In this document: positions 1 to 13,625 of the stretch, in pieces | How the letters are laid out: the number at the start of each line of letters is the position of its first letter | Numbering within the stretch: the stretch's first letter is position 1 | NCBI GenBank assembly: GCA_000469685.2 | Contig: LS997564.1 | Span: forward strand, 40,086,448 to 40,150,447 | DNA: 64,000 nt | Direction of reading: 5' to 3' | From: Haemonchus contortus | Lineage: Eukaryota > Nematoda > Chromadorea > Rhabditida > Trichostrongylidae | The notes under the pieces: generated by a model | Seen by the model: the letters and a program-made list of their open reading frames with translations, nothing else | The model's database searches: none | Told to the model about the DNA's origin: nothing | Translations under genes and position numbers: made by a program

Positions 1-53
1 AGGGTGTTTTCGCCAAATTTGCTGAAAACTTGCGTTTAGGGGTTATTTGAGGT

Positions 54-189
54 CCTGATAACGAATATAACATTCATTTTTGGCGCTGGCGCCATTTGGC
101 TCCAATTGGCGCCAATTTGGCGCCAAATTGGCGCCAATTGGAGCCAAATGGCGCCAACGCCAAAAATGAAGGTCATATTCGTTATCAGG
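54..189. repeat. 136-bp near-perfect palindrome, likely foldback element core
   Basis: The two halves are reverse complements about a centre between bases 121 and 122, with only a few mismatches. The inner part is built from GGCGCC-containing words and the outer ends read CCTGATAAC and GTTATCAGG. Weaker symmetry continues outwards to about 30 and 212. Open frames across it are by-products of the symmetry. It could fold into a long hairpin; a MITE or foldback transposon is the likeliest origin, but no flanking target duplication was established. Confidence 0.8.
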
Positions 190-212
190 GCATCGGATTA
201 CCCCTATAGGCG

Positions 213-1640
213 AAGTTTCATCGAAAATTAAAATTTTGAGTTTTTGGGGGTGTAACAGTAGAGGAGTTCTGGGGGTGTAATAGTAGAATAGTACCAATGA
301 GCTTTTATATAATTAGAGTCTAACGCCCACCATCGAATGTAACTGTAGTCCTACATGTTTTCGACTTACCAATGATTGGTGGTGGGTGAGGTCATGGCGT
401 CATTTTCGAGCAGGCCCCACCAAACAATTATTGGGTGAAGGCGTCACATACATTATGCATGGATTACTCTACTCTATTACTTATGAATGTAGTAGGATTG
501 GAAATGTAGGCGGCGGTTGAATGGCTGTCTAGCAGCTGATGACGTGGCCATCACAGCAGTTCATCTCTAACATACACTGTAGCTAGACGTCCATTCCCGG
601 TCGATCAAGGTCCTCAATAGCTACCGGTTTGATTTTTTTCTGACTTTATTTTTAACAAATGTTTTTAGTTTTTTCTTTCGATACCGTTTCATTCATATAT
701 TAAATGCTTCATCTTTGAGGAGTTTTTATTTATATAAAATTACAGCTTGTAACTATTTAATTATAGATACTATTTTCAATAGCTTGTTTAACTATGGGTA
801 GTATTTTTAATATATTTTTGTCCAGTCCATTGCAAGTAATCACTGTAGTCAGGCGTACGCACCCTACTACTTTCTACTAGAGTACAGCTAAGGTTATGTC
901 CGATCGATTAGTGGCTTACTTTTGTGCTCTTCACAGGCCATATTTTTCTTTGAGGCACTTTCATTTACAATAAATTACAGCTTATTATAACTACTAAATT
1001 ATAAATACTATTTTCAATAGTTTGTATATTACTGTGAAATTGGTGTAATTAAAATGGAGCTCCACATGTAAGATCCAGGGATTGAATGGCGGATAAGATT
1101 TTGCTTAGGCTAGACAAGCCTTCCATCTTTTCGATCGCGATTCAGTCCAGATAGGAAAGGCATTGCTATCTTTGTGGGCTGGTTCTAGCAGAATCTAGAC
1201 GAAGATCCCACTCAAACATAGCTATCATTTTGGTTGGAAGTGAGATGCCTGGCGACTTCCAAGCTATGTTGAGTTCCGATAAATTAAGTCTTTTCTCTTG
1301 CATATTAAGGTCTTGTAGGTGACATAAAGTATGAATAGGTCAAGGCCAGTACGTAGATTGATAGTGGAAACTCGTTGTGGCTGATTAATCCTATCATTTG
1401 TGGGTTGTATTGGAACTTTGGAAAAAGACCGGGTTATTGATTTGAAAAGCGGTTTTTCAACAGCTAAATTTATGAACTCAGTGCATATTCATAGGTTTCC
1501 ATAACCTTGCATGAAAATTCTCTCTAAAATATGTTCAATGCTCAGTGCTTGGTTTCTGACCCGATTAAAAAAGGATAAAGGGTTGAGCATTCGTCAATCC
1601 CGTCTGATCGATGCGACCCCGCACTTGACTTCCATTTAGA
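213..1640. other. AT-rich intergenic stretch, no gene seen
   Basis: I see no convincing exon, RNA gene or terminal inverted repeat here. Two AT-rich segments share the words TAAATTACAGCTT and ATACTATTTTCAATAG (about 735-785 and 970-1025), so a short local duplication is present. Confidence 0.5.
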
Positions 1641-1644
1641 ATTG

Positions 1645-1865
1645 TAGTGGCGTATCGGATGCGTATGTGGCCTATACAATGAATTGCAGTGGCCAGCCGA
1701 CGTACAGGTCAGGGCTTTTATCCTCCCAGATGAGTCTGGTGCCAGTTAACGGACTCCGGAGGGGTGGAAGACCTGGTTGGCCCAGGTAGAGATCGATAGG
1801 GATCCGAACCTCTGACCATGCATGCGTGATAGTGTCTGCCCTTTCACCTTCCCTTCGATGGTTGC
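1645..1865 (-). repeat. SINE-like dispersed repeat, copy 1 (tRNA-like B box)
   Basis: Read on the minus strand, this block carries GAGGTTCGGATCCC, close to the pol III B-box consensus. It is followed by a body with a TCTGG...CCAGTTAAC word region and a GGCTGGCC...CAATTCATT tail. The same order of words recurs near 2815-3030, 54815-54950 and 59205-59380. This suggests a tRNA-derived SINE or similar short dispersed repeat. Assignment rests on shared words read by eye, not on an alignment. Confidence 0.5.
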
Positions 1866-2814
1866 TCCTCTTGAGTCCAACGTCCGTCACTCGAGAAGCC
1901 CAATCAAAAAAGCATAATAATATCGAAACTCAACAACTTCGATAACGTTGACGCAACCTTGATGTGGCGGATCGAAGGCACCGAAAAAGTGAACGAACAA
2001 CGAGACATTGACAATGAATGACAAAAAGCATCTACGTGAAATGAAAGACCAGGAACTCATCGTCACGATTGGCCTACTTTTTTATTCCACAGTTCGGGTT
2101 TATGTCCTGATACTGGTCTCGGATGTACAATGGTGAGGTTGTGTACATTGGGACTTCACCCTTTGGCCCTGTAATGGAGCTCATCTCTAGCCCTCCTTTC
2201 TATTTCCCATTTAGGGACCCTGTCATTGATCAAAATTCGATCTTACTCACTGCTGCACTCTGTCACATTCCTCCCGTCGTGCGCGGCATCTCTCTCGCCG
2301 CGACGCGACAGTTTCGTTCCCAATGCACCACACCCCGGATGTCCCGAGATTTCAGAAAGAATGTTGAAACTCCTATGTGTACGATTTTCACGAACATGAC
2401 CTCACCCTTTTGTACGTTTTGTTTCCCGTGAATTCTGAGACCAAAGATTGACAGTCGTGGTCATTTGATACGGGTGCTCTCGCCCCCGTCCGTTGATGAC
2501 CAACAATAGCCCCTTGTTCAATGGTCTCGTCGCTATGGTTCGTTTCCATCTCGAAACTGATCTTTGCAAACGATTTATGAGTGCAATTCAGGTAAGACAG
2601 ATGGTTTGAGTACCTGCTGTTTTGTCTGCCTCTTTTCGGGCTAGGCAGTGCTTGATGTACGTTTGGAGAAGTTATTTATGGCGCACTTAGAGACACCCCC
2701 ATTTAGGTCTACCGCCAAATGAAGTAGTTGAAATCTGTTCCGCTATTTGAAATCTTGACGATAGAGTCTTTTGGCCATAATTGATCCTGTTTCTGGGATG
2801 CGCCCCCCACCTGC

Positions 2815-3030
2815 GACTTCTTCAGAATCCTGGTGACGATTTGAATGTGCATGTGGCTTTTACAATGACTTGGGTGGCCGGCCATTTGGTGAAGCTCTTT
2901 TTGTCATGAAGTCTGGAACCAATTAAGCAGCCTCGGAGTGGTGGCTCATAACTTGCCTTGGCTTGTATCGATTCGGGGTTCGATCTTTGGACCGTGCATG
3001 CACGATAAGACGCTATTTGCCATTACACCA
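2815..3030 (-). repeat. SINE-like dispersed repeat, copy 2
   Basis: It shares landmarks with the copy at 1645-1865 in the same orientation: GGTGGCCGGCC, GTCTGGAACCAATTAA, and a B-box-like GGGGTTCGAT next to CCGTGCATGCACGATA. The copies are clearly diverged, so the insertion is probably old. No coding capacity is seen. Confidence 0.45.
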
Positions 3031-6000
3031 CTTCCGCCAAGTTTTTTTTTTTACTTCATGGTTTTTACTTTTTTAACTCGTATTAAGTTTTACTTAGTAA
3101 TATGGATTTCTTTGCCTCTGAAGAAGAACCTCTTCATGAGAAAACGCTTTCACGTCTTTTTTGGGGGCCTGCAGTTTCAAAATCCCGGCTATGTTACTAA
3201 CCGTGGTGGTCCATTCATGCGCTTCGGCACATGGTTTCGTTTAGCCACGTAGCTGCCGAAAAAAGCCCCTCATCTGGATCCGAAATGGTGAAATTAACTG
3301 AATAATTGGCACTTTTCAATGTGTTCGCTACATGCCACGTGTCCGATCCCCTCCACAACGTACATATGGGCTTCAGAATGCCAGTTGTTAATTTGGCAGT
3401 AGTTTTTAGGTAGTAAGTGCCACCTCCAAGATTGTCTTTGACATAATTCTTAGGCATTTCCGCTGCTGTAGGCAGATACTGATCCGCTAGCAGTCACAGT
3501 GTTGACGGTGGATTCGATCCCACCGCAAGTTGTAGAAACTTGTATGTCCCAAGGCGCTATTACAACGCTCCGGTTTTTGTTGTAAGGGTGAGCTTGATTA
3601 TAGAAAAGCTTCATGGAATAGGAAACATTTTCAGGGGGTCTTAACTGATCAAAACCCTCTGATTAAAAACCGAATAAAAATGTTATTGTTTGATTGAAAA
3701 ATTTGCTTGTTCACGAATACTATGGACTGCATTTCCGATGAAGCCATTTTGCGGTTTGAACTTTCGATCTTGTAGGCTACTGTATGATGCTACCGTGATA
3801 GCGCTCTTCTGAAGTACCCTCTTATTTGTTGAGGGATCAGAAATTCTCACTGAAGCGCTCATTAGCGGAAGCCGACTCCTTCAAAAGCGTTTAGTAGGGA
3901 ATCCATCATTTCCGAAAGACTATCAGATAAGGGCAACATTGATAGACTGCCGAAACTTTCATAGCGATGTCCCTTAGGATGGTATTGATCTCCTCTAATG
4001 GAGAAGAGGATGGTGCGAGAATGGTAAGAAAACAGCATGCATTGACTGGATCATGAATTGATTGTTTGAATATGTACAAATCAAGGTGGCTGAATTAAAA
4101 AATCTTCCAGAAAATTTTTGATAATTTTAATATATTCGACACGTCATGGACTCCTCGTTTTTTTTTTGTTTTTTTTTTGCCATGCAATTCTGCTTTTTAT
4201 TAATGACTCTATACATTTCTATGACTTCTTGACTCAGTTTTTTTTTTATTTTTGATATTTCATAAGTAACGTGTGTATTATTTTCGAAAGCCTTTTTGCA
4301 TTCAATCATTTGTGAACCTAATTCTTAATGTATTCATTTTGTGTAGTTCTTATGCGGTCTAGATTTTTATACAGTTTTATTATATATGAACGTTGAACGT
4401 ATTTTGATTGGCTTACATGCTCATGGCGCAACCCGGACGTTCAACTTCCCTATTTATTGAGCCTATTCATGCGTTTAAGCTTCTCGTTTTCGCCATCTGT
4501 TCCGGCTAAAGATTAAGGATTTCACTGGTTGCTTCCGTGACTGGAAACCGGATGGCTCAGGGATTTCACTGACGAGAAAGCGGATTACAGTAGAGTTCAC
4601 GCGATCAAATAGGCTTGTGGTTTCGGTTCGTGATGCCTGAGTTTCAATTTGTTACTTGTTACTTTTTGAAATATAAAAATTTCCCACTTCTCTATCACTT
4701 ATTTCGTCGTTACATCAGCGATAGCAGGCAAGTTCTTCCAAATGAGTGTTGCAGTAATGCGATACAATTACCCCACCAATTGTTTCTTTTGTAATGGAAT
4801 CGTTCCCACAATTTACAATATTAACAGGAGATCAGTCGCTTGATCGGATGCGCCATGAGTGATGCTTCCCTTTCAGTATTCCAGATTATTTGAATGCGTT
4901 TTGATATATACATTGACACTAAATGTCAACTAATGTGCACTGCAGCAATTCAGTGCATTCTCTACAGAAAGGTCGATCTTGAACTGAGAAAGACAAGCGG
5001 TTGGGAAACCATGCTGTCTCTAGTGAACAGGACTGGCTATTTATTTACTTATTTATTTAGTTAATTATTTGTTTATTCCTTTTGTGCCCTCACGCTACTC
5101 TGAGATTTTCGCTAAATTCAGGGTTTTACCAATTAATCTTCCTTGAGTACTATCATACGTACTTCGAAAGTTTTATTCAAAGCTATACTAGAGGAAAACG
5201 TTGCCATTGATCTAGATTAAATTGAGTCGTTAGCCAGAACACTTTTTGATATGGTAAGCATTGCCCCGGTGAAAATCAGAAGTACATACATGGCTATTGG
5301 CAACGGGTGTACTTTTTCTTTCTACTTCTTCGTAAGATTAACAAAAATTTTACCGCTTCTACCGGAATCACTTAGTCCTTCCCATTACTGGTGTTTGTTA
5401 CTGTTTTTGTTATGGCCTGTAACTTTTTTCTAATAAACGAGGAAAATTTATTCTTTTTCCATGGTCTATGACTTTTTTATATTTTTGCAAGGCGAATGGC
5501 TCTCGAGTGTTTTATATCGTTGACTATTTTTAACCATTTTCCATTTCATTTCCAGCATCCATTTTTGGATGCTTTTTGATCCCTACAATTAATTTTACTG
5601 CATAACCGGATCTACCCGATATATGTATTGTACATATACTTCGAGGTATTGGGCCTTCAAATGGTGTTACTCCCATGATTTAGTTTATTTTACTGTTTTG
5701 CTTTCCGTGGTGACGTTCAGGATTGCAAGTAATCTTGAAAGCTCAGCATAATTAATAGAAAAAGTTGTTACTTACCATTTACTGCTAATTCGGAATGCCC
5801 TCGAGCTATTTTGGTTGTGATGACTCACTCTATGTAAGACGATCAGATGGATTGGTGCCATGGATTTTAAGCGGCCAGCTCGTCTCATCGCAGATCAAAA
5901 GCGATGAACCGACAACGAGCTTGGCTGACAAGAACCAAGTATATTCGTTTGTCTTCAGTCGTGAAAGAATCCTCCTCCCATCGTCTTTGATCATGACAAA

Positions 6001-9000
6001 GCGGCAACTTCCCATTCTGGGCAAACCCATGACTCTGCTTTTGATCCCTGCAGCTATTTAAGCCGCCCATAATACGGTTTTCCCTTTCAAAAGGTAAATT
6101 GCGGAATTTTTGCGTCCAGTAAAAGGTGTGGCGGAATATGAATTGCCTCCGTGCGAGCGGTCATAGCGCGTGTTTATGGAATGCGTGCTGCCAGCTGCGA
6201 TTGACTGTTTGACGTGACCCCTTTCTCTTGAACTTTGGTGTATCCTGACCATTCGAGCGTCAGCTCAAAACCGTGCCTTTTGGTTTTAAATGATTTCTAA
6301 TTCATTTAATTATCTATTTATTTATTGGTCAAGTTTATCCCACCTTATCTATCACTATAGTAACACGTCTGGATTTTTGTTCTCTTTTTTCTTTTTTTTT
6401 TCTTGCTCCCATGGACGTCACCGACCAATTAAATCAGCGTCTTTTTTCATTTAGGAAGATATTTCAAAACATTAATACGAAGATTCCTTCCTTCCAAGTG
6501 CGGAGAGGGGACTAATGCAGTGCATTTTCTAATATCAAATGTAATCTCTTCTGTCTGTATTCCTGAAAATTATGCCGCCTCCGACTGTTTCGATTGCTTC
6601 TTTCTTCTTTTATTGCTTTGATGAACCGCTGAGCGCTTAACAGAATTTATGTTCCCTAGGGAAGTTTCAAGTCCCTCATGTTTTACCAGCTTCTCCCTTT
6701 TTGCAGTCTTCAGAGCCTCTGAGACCGTCCTCCCTCTTCAATCAGGCTATGAAGACGGGGCTCTTCCTTTCAGAGTTGCAACGGACAACTCGTCCACAAT
6801 TATCAGCTCGCGGTACTGCCATGCCCACACTCGCGAACTTTTAAGCTGGGCATCTTTCACCATGGATGAGAGATCTTTCGTCAGTGTTTGATGTGATTAC
6901 GTTTTCGTAGGGTCTATATAAATTGCATGGGGCGATAAACAAGTAATTGTTGGTTGTTGATGGGTGACGCATTGGAATAAGTTACCGCTATCAGCCGGAT
7001 TAGATCGCTTTAGCTGGTTGCTATGACATCGCCTTTTTGCACTCGATGGAAAGCCTCTCCAAGCCGATTCCCGACTCGGCATTGGTGGGATGTGAACCTC
7101 TTCGCAGAGTTGGTACTCATTGGGACCCTAGCCGCGAACAGCCAACGATTGCGTATTCATGGCGGGGCGAGCCTCAGTTTGTCATAACAATAAACGTTTG
7201 CGCGCCACCCGACCACTCCACGAATGCTTTCGTCTTTGACGAGCTTGCTTCTCAGAGACGGCTCCGCTGACTGACCTTTCTGCGATTTTTCTCTATTTAT
7301 AATTTGCTGAGTTTCCGTCTACTTTTCCATTAGGAACTGGAAGATGTGAGAAGTCATCATATCTGAGTTTTGATAGTGTTTTTGTGTATTTAAGTTCATT
7401 CTAGCCAGTTTTTTTAGAGTTCTTTGTCACGTTTTTACGATCAAGCATTTTTTTTGTGGAAATTTTTTTTGCCTCTAATACTCTTCTTCATGGCCAGAAC
7501 CTGAAAAAAAAGTTGTCGAAGCTCTGATGTTTCGATAAAAATTGAGTAATTACTTGGAATATCTGAAATTTTATGGGTTGTGGTTTTTTGAGAACAAAAA
7601 AAAAACGCCGAAATTGGGAAGTTGGGGCTCTTATAATAGTTGCAAACGTCTAACAGGCTCCACACCATCTCCTGGGGAAGCAGGGAGAAGGAGAAGGGGA
7701 GGGGCTGAGAAAATGGTAAAAAAGTTATTCTGGTAAAAAAAAAGTGGACTGTTCTTCATCTGCATAATCCAAAGGGAAGGGAAAAACAGAGTTGCGGTTC
7801 TGATTTCACGATTTTCTTTTTTTTTCGTATTTTCTGCATTTTCCTTCTTCTTTTCGGTGCCATTTGTTCTGAATTTGTAAACATCGTCCAAATTGCTGCG
7901 ATGATTCAAGCCCTTTTTCTTTTGCCTCATGCTATTTCATTTTTGCCATTTAATCGAGAAAATTAATTTTTCGGATGTTAGTGGAGCGAATTGTTTCTGA
8001 CGGGTCATATGAGGGCTTCACTGGTCATTGAGTAGAAGTGCAGAAAGGATCAAAAGGTTTTGGGATGGAGGAAGATTTTTTTCTGTCGAAATAAAAACCA
8101 GTTTTTCTCAAATAGCGTTCATTTCTCTTTCACACTCCGTCGTTATCGTGGTTTCTACGTTTTTGTACTTGTACCATCCATGGACACTGCTGTTATCGCC
8201 GTTTAAGTGCAGTTAGAATTCAATGAATGGAAGGGTGTGATAACCTTGAGACTCTAATGCTATAGGTGCCTATTGATTGCCGACAACTGTAGAAAGCTGT
8301 CGAAATTGTCTGCATATCGTGTCAGATCGGTAACCGTTTTTGCATAGAGTCACACCGGTACAGAGCATTACCATTTATTGAATTTCAAGTGCGGAGTTTG
8401 TGTAGTTTTGTCGCTTCGATTTTTGAAATAAATCCCGTTTCAGCTGGCGTACATGAACGTTACTGTTTTCAGGTAAAGTCATCGATGAAGGCGTGGCTTT
8501 GTGATATTCGCTTCTGAATTGCTTCTACTTCTACTTCTCCTTGCGAGTTTAGTATTAGACTGGAAATACTGGAATCGCACCATTCACTAAGTCGCTTGAA
8601 GGGCAGTTTCTATAATCGTGGAGGTGCTCCTTCTATAATTTATAAAGTCGGTATTTGAAACGGCGTGTTTTAAGGGTTGTCGTAAAGAGGTAGAGGGTTG
8701 CTTTACTTTTTCCCTCTTATTTGCTTGTTTCGATTTTCGAGTATTTGACATTCTGCCTCTTGCTTCTGTTTTACTCTCTATTACTCTCTATTCTAGCCGC
8801 CAAATACTGTTTCGAGTTCAGAGTTTGGTTTTTCCTTTATTTACCTTCCAATAAAAGCTACCTCGCCCCTAAATCATTGATTTTATAGAGAGCAGCCCCC
8901 AAGAAGTGGTTAGCCGAACAGTCGGTAATTCTATCGTTTTGTTGTTGCTTATGAGATGGCTTTCGGTGAAGTCAGGTTGAAAAATTAGTTCAATGAAATA

Positions 9001-12000
9001 TTTATGTATTCAAAAAGCGATATTTTACCTAACGAATATTTATGAATGTATCCGTTTTGTTTGTTTATTCTATTGCTGATCTACTATCCGAGTTCCGATT
9101 TCCGAAATGTCCATATCTACTCATTTCTATGATCTAGGAATTTCTTTGACTTTTCTTCATAGAATTTTGTATTCTCTACAAGAACTGAGCCGAAGTCGAA
9201 TGTCGGGCCCATCGCAGCAGACGGGGTTGATTAACGCCAACGAGTTTGTCCTTCAGCCTCTAAAAAGAGTGGGTAGGTAGGGTTCAAAAACAAAAACTAA
9301 GAAGTTTATTTTGTTTTCTGGTAAAAGTTGTCTGAGGGTTGTACAGGACGCAGGGGAGAGCTGTTAGTAGCTCCTTGTATTCTTTTGAATTATCGCTTCG
9401 TTCCTTTCCTTAACATCCTTTCCTTTCGATTTTTCCAATAGTCTTTCGACCCATACCAAGACTATTCGAGGTCGTCTGTAGAGCCAATGCTCTCTCACGT
9501 ACCTCTGTAACTCGCTTAAATAGAAAGCATGGCGCACACCAAATGGAATCAATAGTACCAATTGTTTCCATATTTTTTTGGAAAACAGATGGTTAGGTCG
9601 GCTTACATGACCACGCGACCCCACCTTTGCATTTATTCTGAGCTTGTATATAACTGCGGGTTCATATCAGTAAACATATAATAAACAGTAATACTGTAAA
9701 CATCATTATTTGTGCCACGAAAATCACTGCACTGCAGTTGTGGCGTTCATTTCGTTCGTGAATTTTTTTTTTGCAAAGATATTTTTATATTGAATTTGTC
9801 CTCGGGACCGTACCTAAATAAACTACTTGGGATCGAATCCGCCCAGAAAAAGCAGGGCTCAGCTCTTCTATTAGTTAATTATCAGTTTTTAGATTTTATT
9901 ATTTGCATATAACCATTGACGGTGCGATTTTCGCCCTCCTCGCCCTACCCTAACTAGATTGCCCTGTGAATTGAACACCCAGTAATTTCATGCCACAGTT
10001 CTGAATAGAAACGAATGCGTGGCGCGATCCCCATAATAGTCGATTTGCTCTGTTTACATACATTCTTTGACCATCATGATGATGCATAACTCGGGTGCTT
10101 ATCAGTATCGATTCTCCCCGACGTGGCTAAGTGGGCCGCAATCCCCGAATTCAAGAGGCGCATTCCACGCAAACCATTCCGCCAGCGTTCTTCCGCCGCT
10201 CCCGGTCGGGCCGGGCTGTCGCCGCCGACCGATCGCCATTGAACGTTCTTAGCCACGTTGTAGACAAAGGGTGAGAATTACTGGAAAGCGTTCCTCAGCT
10301 AGTACTTCTGCTTTGTGTCGCTCATTTTGTGGGATGTCGGAGTGAACTGAGAGGGTCGCATGACTTGTATTGTTTACCATTGAAAGCTCTTTGCGTTTGT
10401 AGGAAATCCTGTCAATTAAAACCAATTTAGAAAAATATGATTATTTGACTTTTCGCTTCATTCTATTCAGAATTAAATTTAATTATTTACTCAGTCTCCT
10501 TATGATTCTGTTCGCGAGTATGACATCAGAAACCAAAAAAAAGTATTGGATTGTGTAGAAGGTTTCTGATGGCTGCCTTTCTATATGGTTTTTGATACTT
10601 CTGTTCCTTTTTTCTCTCGACAATTAGGATAAGTAAATTTTATTATGCTAGTTCAAGAAAACCCGAAATATTTCGATCATTTTATTCCTTTTTATTAGTT
10701 AGTAATAGAGAAAAAGTTCAAGATTGTTATAATTGGAAGTGGTGCATTGAAAATAACTTTCTTGTCAAAATCAGCTTTCGAATACTCTTTATAATTGAGA
10801 ATGGAGTTAAGTACTCTTTTTTGTAAATGTTTTGGTTTGCATTCAGAATTATCATTTTATTTGAATGTGCATAATCGTAATTTTCATTACAGGTGTATGA
10901 TTTTAATGTGACTTTAATGTGGATTATAGTACTGAATTGATGAATACTTAATTTTTATTTATACAATTGTTATACGACTTCAATGTGCAATTTTCAAAAA
11001 GGTTTAGTGACCTCCCTTTTGGTTCTTTGACGGTTAGTCAATATTGATTCCGCTTGTAGGGTTGATTGGGGCTGGACTTTTTTCCCCAACCCTTCCTCTC
11101 CATTTTAAGTTCGCGTGGTGTTTGCATATTATTTTTTTTTGTACTTTTCCTTTATGTTATGGCTCTTTCATGGTGCATTTTCTCATCGTCACTGGGATGT
11201 TCAGATTTGAGGGTTTTACGGGAGTTCTGCTTAAGTATGTGTTTTTCATGCCTCTATCAAAAACAAATCGATGGAATTTTTCTATCGGAGTTCAATTCAT
11301 TCTTCGTTTCCTCACCGACTTTGAACTCATTACTGGGAAGATAAAAACAGCCCTCTTCTTCGTCCCCCATTCCCCCCCCCCCTCCCTCCCCTCCCCCTCC
11401 CCTCCCCACCTTGTTGTGAGTTTGTAAGGAGCGCACTCATCGAGAGGCTAGGGAGAGTTTTATACCTATTGAATCGTATGTACGGGTTTTCAAAGCGTTA
11501 ATCCGAATTCACAAACCACTTCCTCTTATGTAACACCCTTTAGAAGTGTGTACTGAAGGGATTAAGTAATTTTGACTCGAAAAGTTAACATCATGCTATA
11601 AAGAGTGCTAATCACGCAACATCCATTTCTACTCTGTTATAAGATTTGGAAATGACGCTGGTTTTTCACGATATTATCTAAAATTTAGCAAAAATGTTTG
11701 AAAATGATGTACTTGGCTCATTTCCTTTGAGACATGTTTAATTTCAGAACTTTGTTCTAACAATAATACATCTCCAAAGAAAAGAGCCGCGTACATCTCT
11801 TGTTCTCCGTACACATCTTTTCTGGAAGTTTTGGAGCATGTTCTTTGAACTTCTTTTTAGGCCACGTGAGGTAAAAAGGGTTTTTTTCTACGATGCACAT
11901 TTGTTTCCCTGTGTCTCTATCACTGTGTCACTATATTATATGCACAGCAATTTTAATGGCTCTGCATGCCAGTCAAGGGGTGTGTCCTGTGCGTGGGCGG

Positions 12001-12640
12001 TGTATGTGAGCTTAGGGCTTTCCAAGCCTTTATTTCAAGAACATTATTTTCAAGTGCTGATACGGATCAACTAACATAGGCGGTTGTGAGCGATTGTTAA
12101 AAAGTATCAATTCATTCGGGTTGTCGTGACCACAGAATTCAAAAGCCAGTCAAAACCGTGATGTATTGAAAAGAATTAATCAGCCTAGGGCTTCTTTTCA
12201 TCCTTTTATATTTTTGTTGAATGTACAAAAGAAAGGCCTGTAAGACGTCACGTAACGCAACGGTAGGAAATCATTGCACTAAGCCTGTTGTGTGCAAGAC
12301 ACGGCCAGGTACCCATCGCGTTGCGCTTTTGCAGATTGACCGACCTCAAACAACCATCGGAAACGCATTAAGGAAAGTTTAGTATAAAAAGAGCTTCACA
12401 TTGTTGCTTTTAGAAGCCCCCACAGATGGAAAAAAATTCTCAGATGGGCGTTTTTGAAAATCATTCGAAACTTTCTGGGATGTTCCGACTTGTTCTGGCT
12501 AAGTCGATGTGCCTGTGATCGGCCTCAAGGACGGATGCTATATTTGTTGTAGTTCTCATTGCTATTTGATTAACTATTGCATACTCATTGAGAGATTCTA
12601 CTATTATTTGTTGCCGATTAGAATGAAACGAAGGTGGGTT
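3031..12640. other. Gene-poor DNA, no supported gene
   Basis: Homopolymer T runs and short open frames are frequent, but I found no frame with recognisable protein similarity, no consistent exon chain and no transposon ends. A GC-rich block at about 10120-10260 stands out from its AT-rich surroundings; it is open on both strands and is more likely a repeat than a gene. A C-rich low-complexity run lies at about 11366-11411. Confidence 0.45.
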
Positions 12641-12651
12641 GCATAGGAAAA

Positions 12652-12703
12652 CATCGTCGTGACATACATCACGCTTAGATTGGCGGTGTATGTCATGGCG
12701 ATG
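12652..12703. repeat. Hairpin-forming inverted repeat
   Basis: CATCGTCGTGACATACA and TGTATGTCATGGCGATG form arms of about 17 bases with one or two mismatches around an 18-base loop. A related single arm, GTGTATGTCACGGCGATG, recurs near 25003-25020, which suggests a dispersed element. Confidence 0.55.
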
Positions 12704-13514
12704 TTTCGCAGAAGCTGATCTAACGTGCCACGAGTAGAAACTCCGTCTTCCCCTTCTCGTGAATATGTTCATCCTGGAGAGTTATGTAACTAGTAGACCA
12801 GAAAATGGAATGAACCCAGCCGACCGTGTGTGCACTGAATCGGCGCTAAACATTCTTTCTGTTAAAAAAAGGCTGGTCCGGAAGGGAATGCTGTCACTGC
12901 GGTAAGGTAGCAGCCCCAGTTATTGTAATGAGCCTGTGTTACCGTTTGAAATGGTCTGAAATCTTATCCTTCCGGAGTATCAGTTCGCCAATACTAGTAT
13001 GTAGTAGGCTCGGCTGCTCTGTTGCTGATTGAGAATTGATCCCTTGATCATGCATGTGATAGCAGCGCTTCTTGACTCTGCCCTTTGTGTATAATTAATG
13101 ATATTTTCTATTTTCACCTCTTTTACTCTCTTGCCATTGATATGAAGAATGGAAACAGCCATTCTCAACAGTTTTTGCCGTTGTCGTCGATATTGTAAAA
13201 GAGTTGAAGCGAATTGGCAGCCGTTAAGATTCTTCAAGGAAGTTTGAAGTTTTTGTTAGGTCGGGTTTTTTCCGTCTTTGTTTCCAGACAATGTTGTAAT
13301 AGTTCGATAGGATCTTTGATTACATGTCTACAGTTCCTAGAAAATCCAGTTTTACCACAGGTAAAGCATGAAAAAAAAGGGAAGGTGTTATTTTTGCTTT
13401 GACCTTCAGACGGTACACCAATCATTTTCTATCGTAGGCGACAAAAACTTGCGATTCCGTTTTTTTTCGTAGTTTGGAAGATTCCAAAGTCTCACTCCAA
13501 AGGTTTTCATGTTG

Positions 13515-13625
13515 TTGAACATGAAAGCTGCATGGTTGGTTTGGACGAAAATTGATCCGAGTTCGGACCGCGAACCATGGGTGTGTGATAGTGCGCCACT
13601 TGATACTACGCCTTCTCCGCCTGAT
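13515..13625 (-). repeat. Possible SINE-like repeat fragment
   Basis: This short block has the same B-box-like neighbourhood as the longer copies (GAGTTCGGACC followed by CATGGGTGTGTGATAGTG), but little of the body is visible. It is probably a truncated or strongly diverged copy. Confidence 0.3.

Noticed and set aside
43..297. Open frame across the left-edge palindrome
   Set aside because: Its repeated GANLAPNW-type text is created by the GGCGCC palindrome, not by coding constraint.
11044..11427. 127-codon open frame with hydrophobic and proline-rich text
   Set aside because: It is T-rich, then C-rich low-complexity DNA; hydrophobic and SPPP-type residues follow from composition. A second frame is open over the same bases and there are no splice or family signals.
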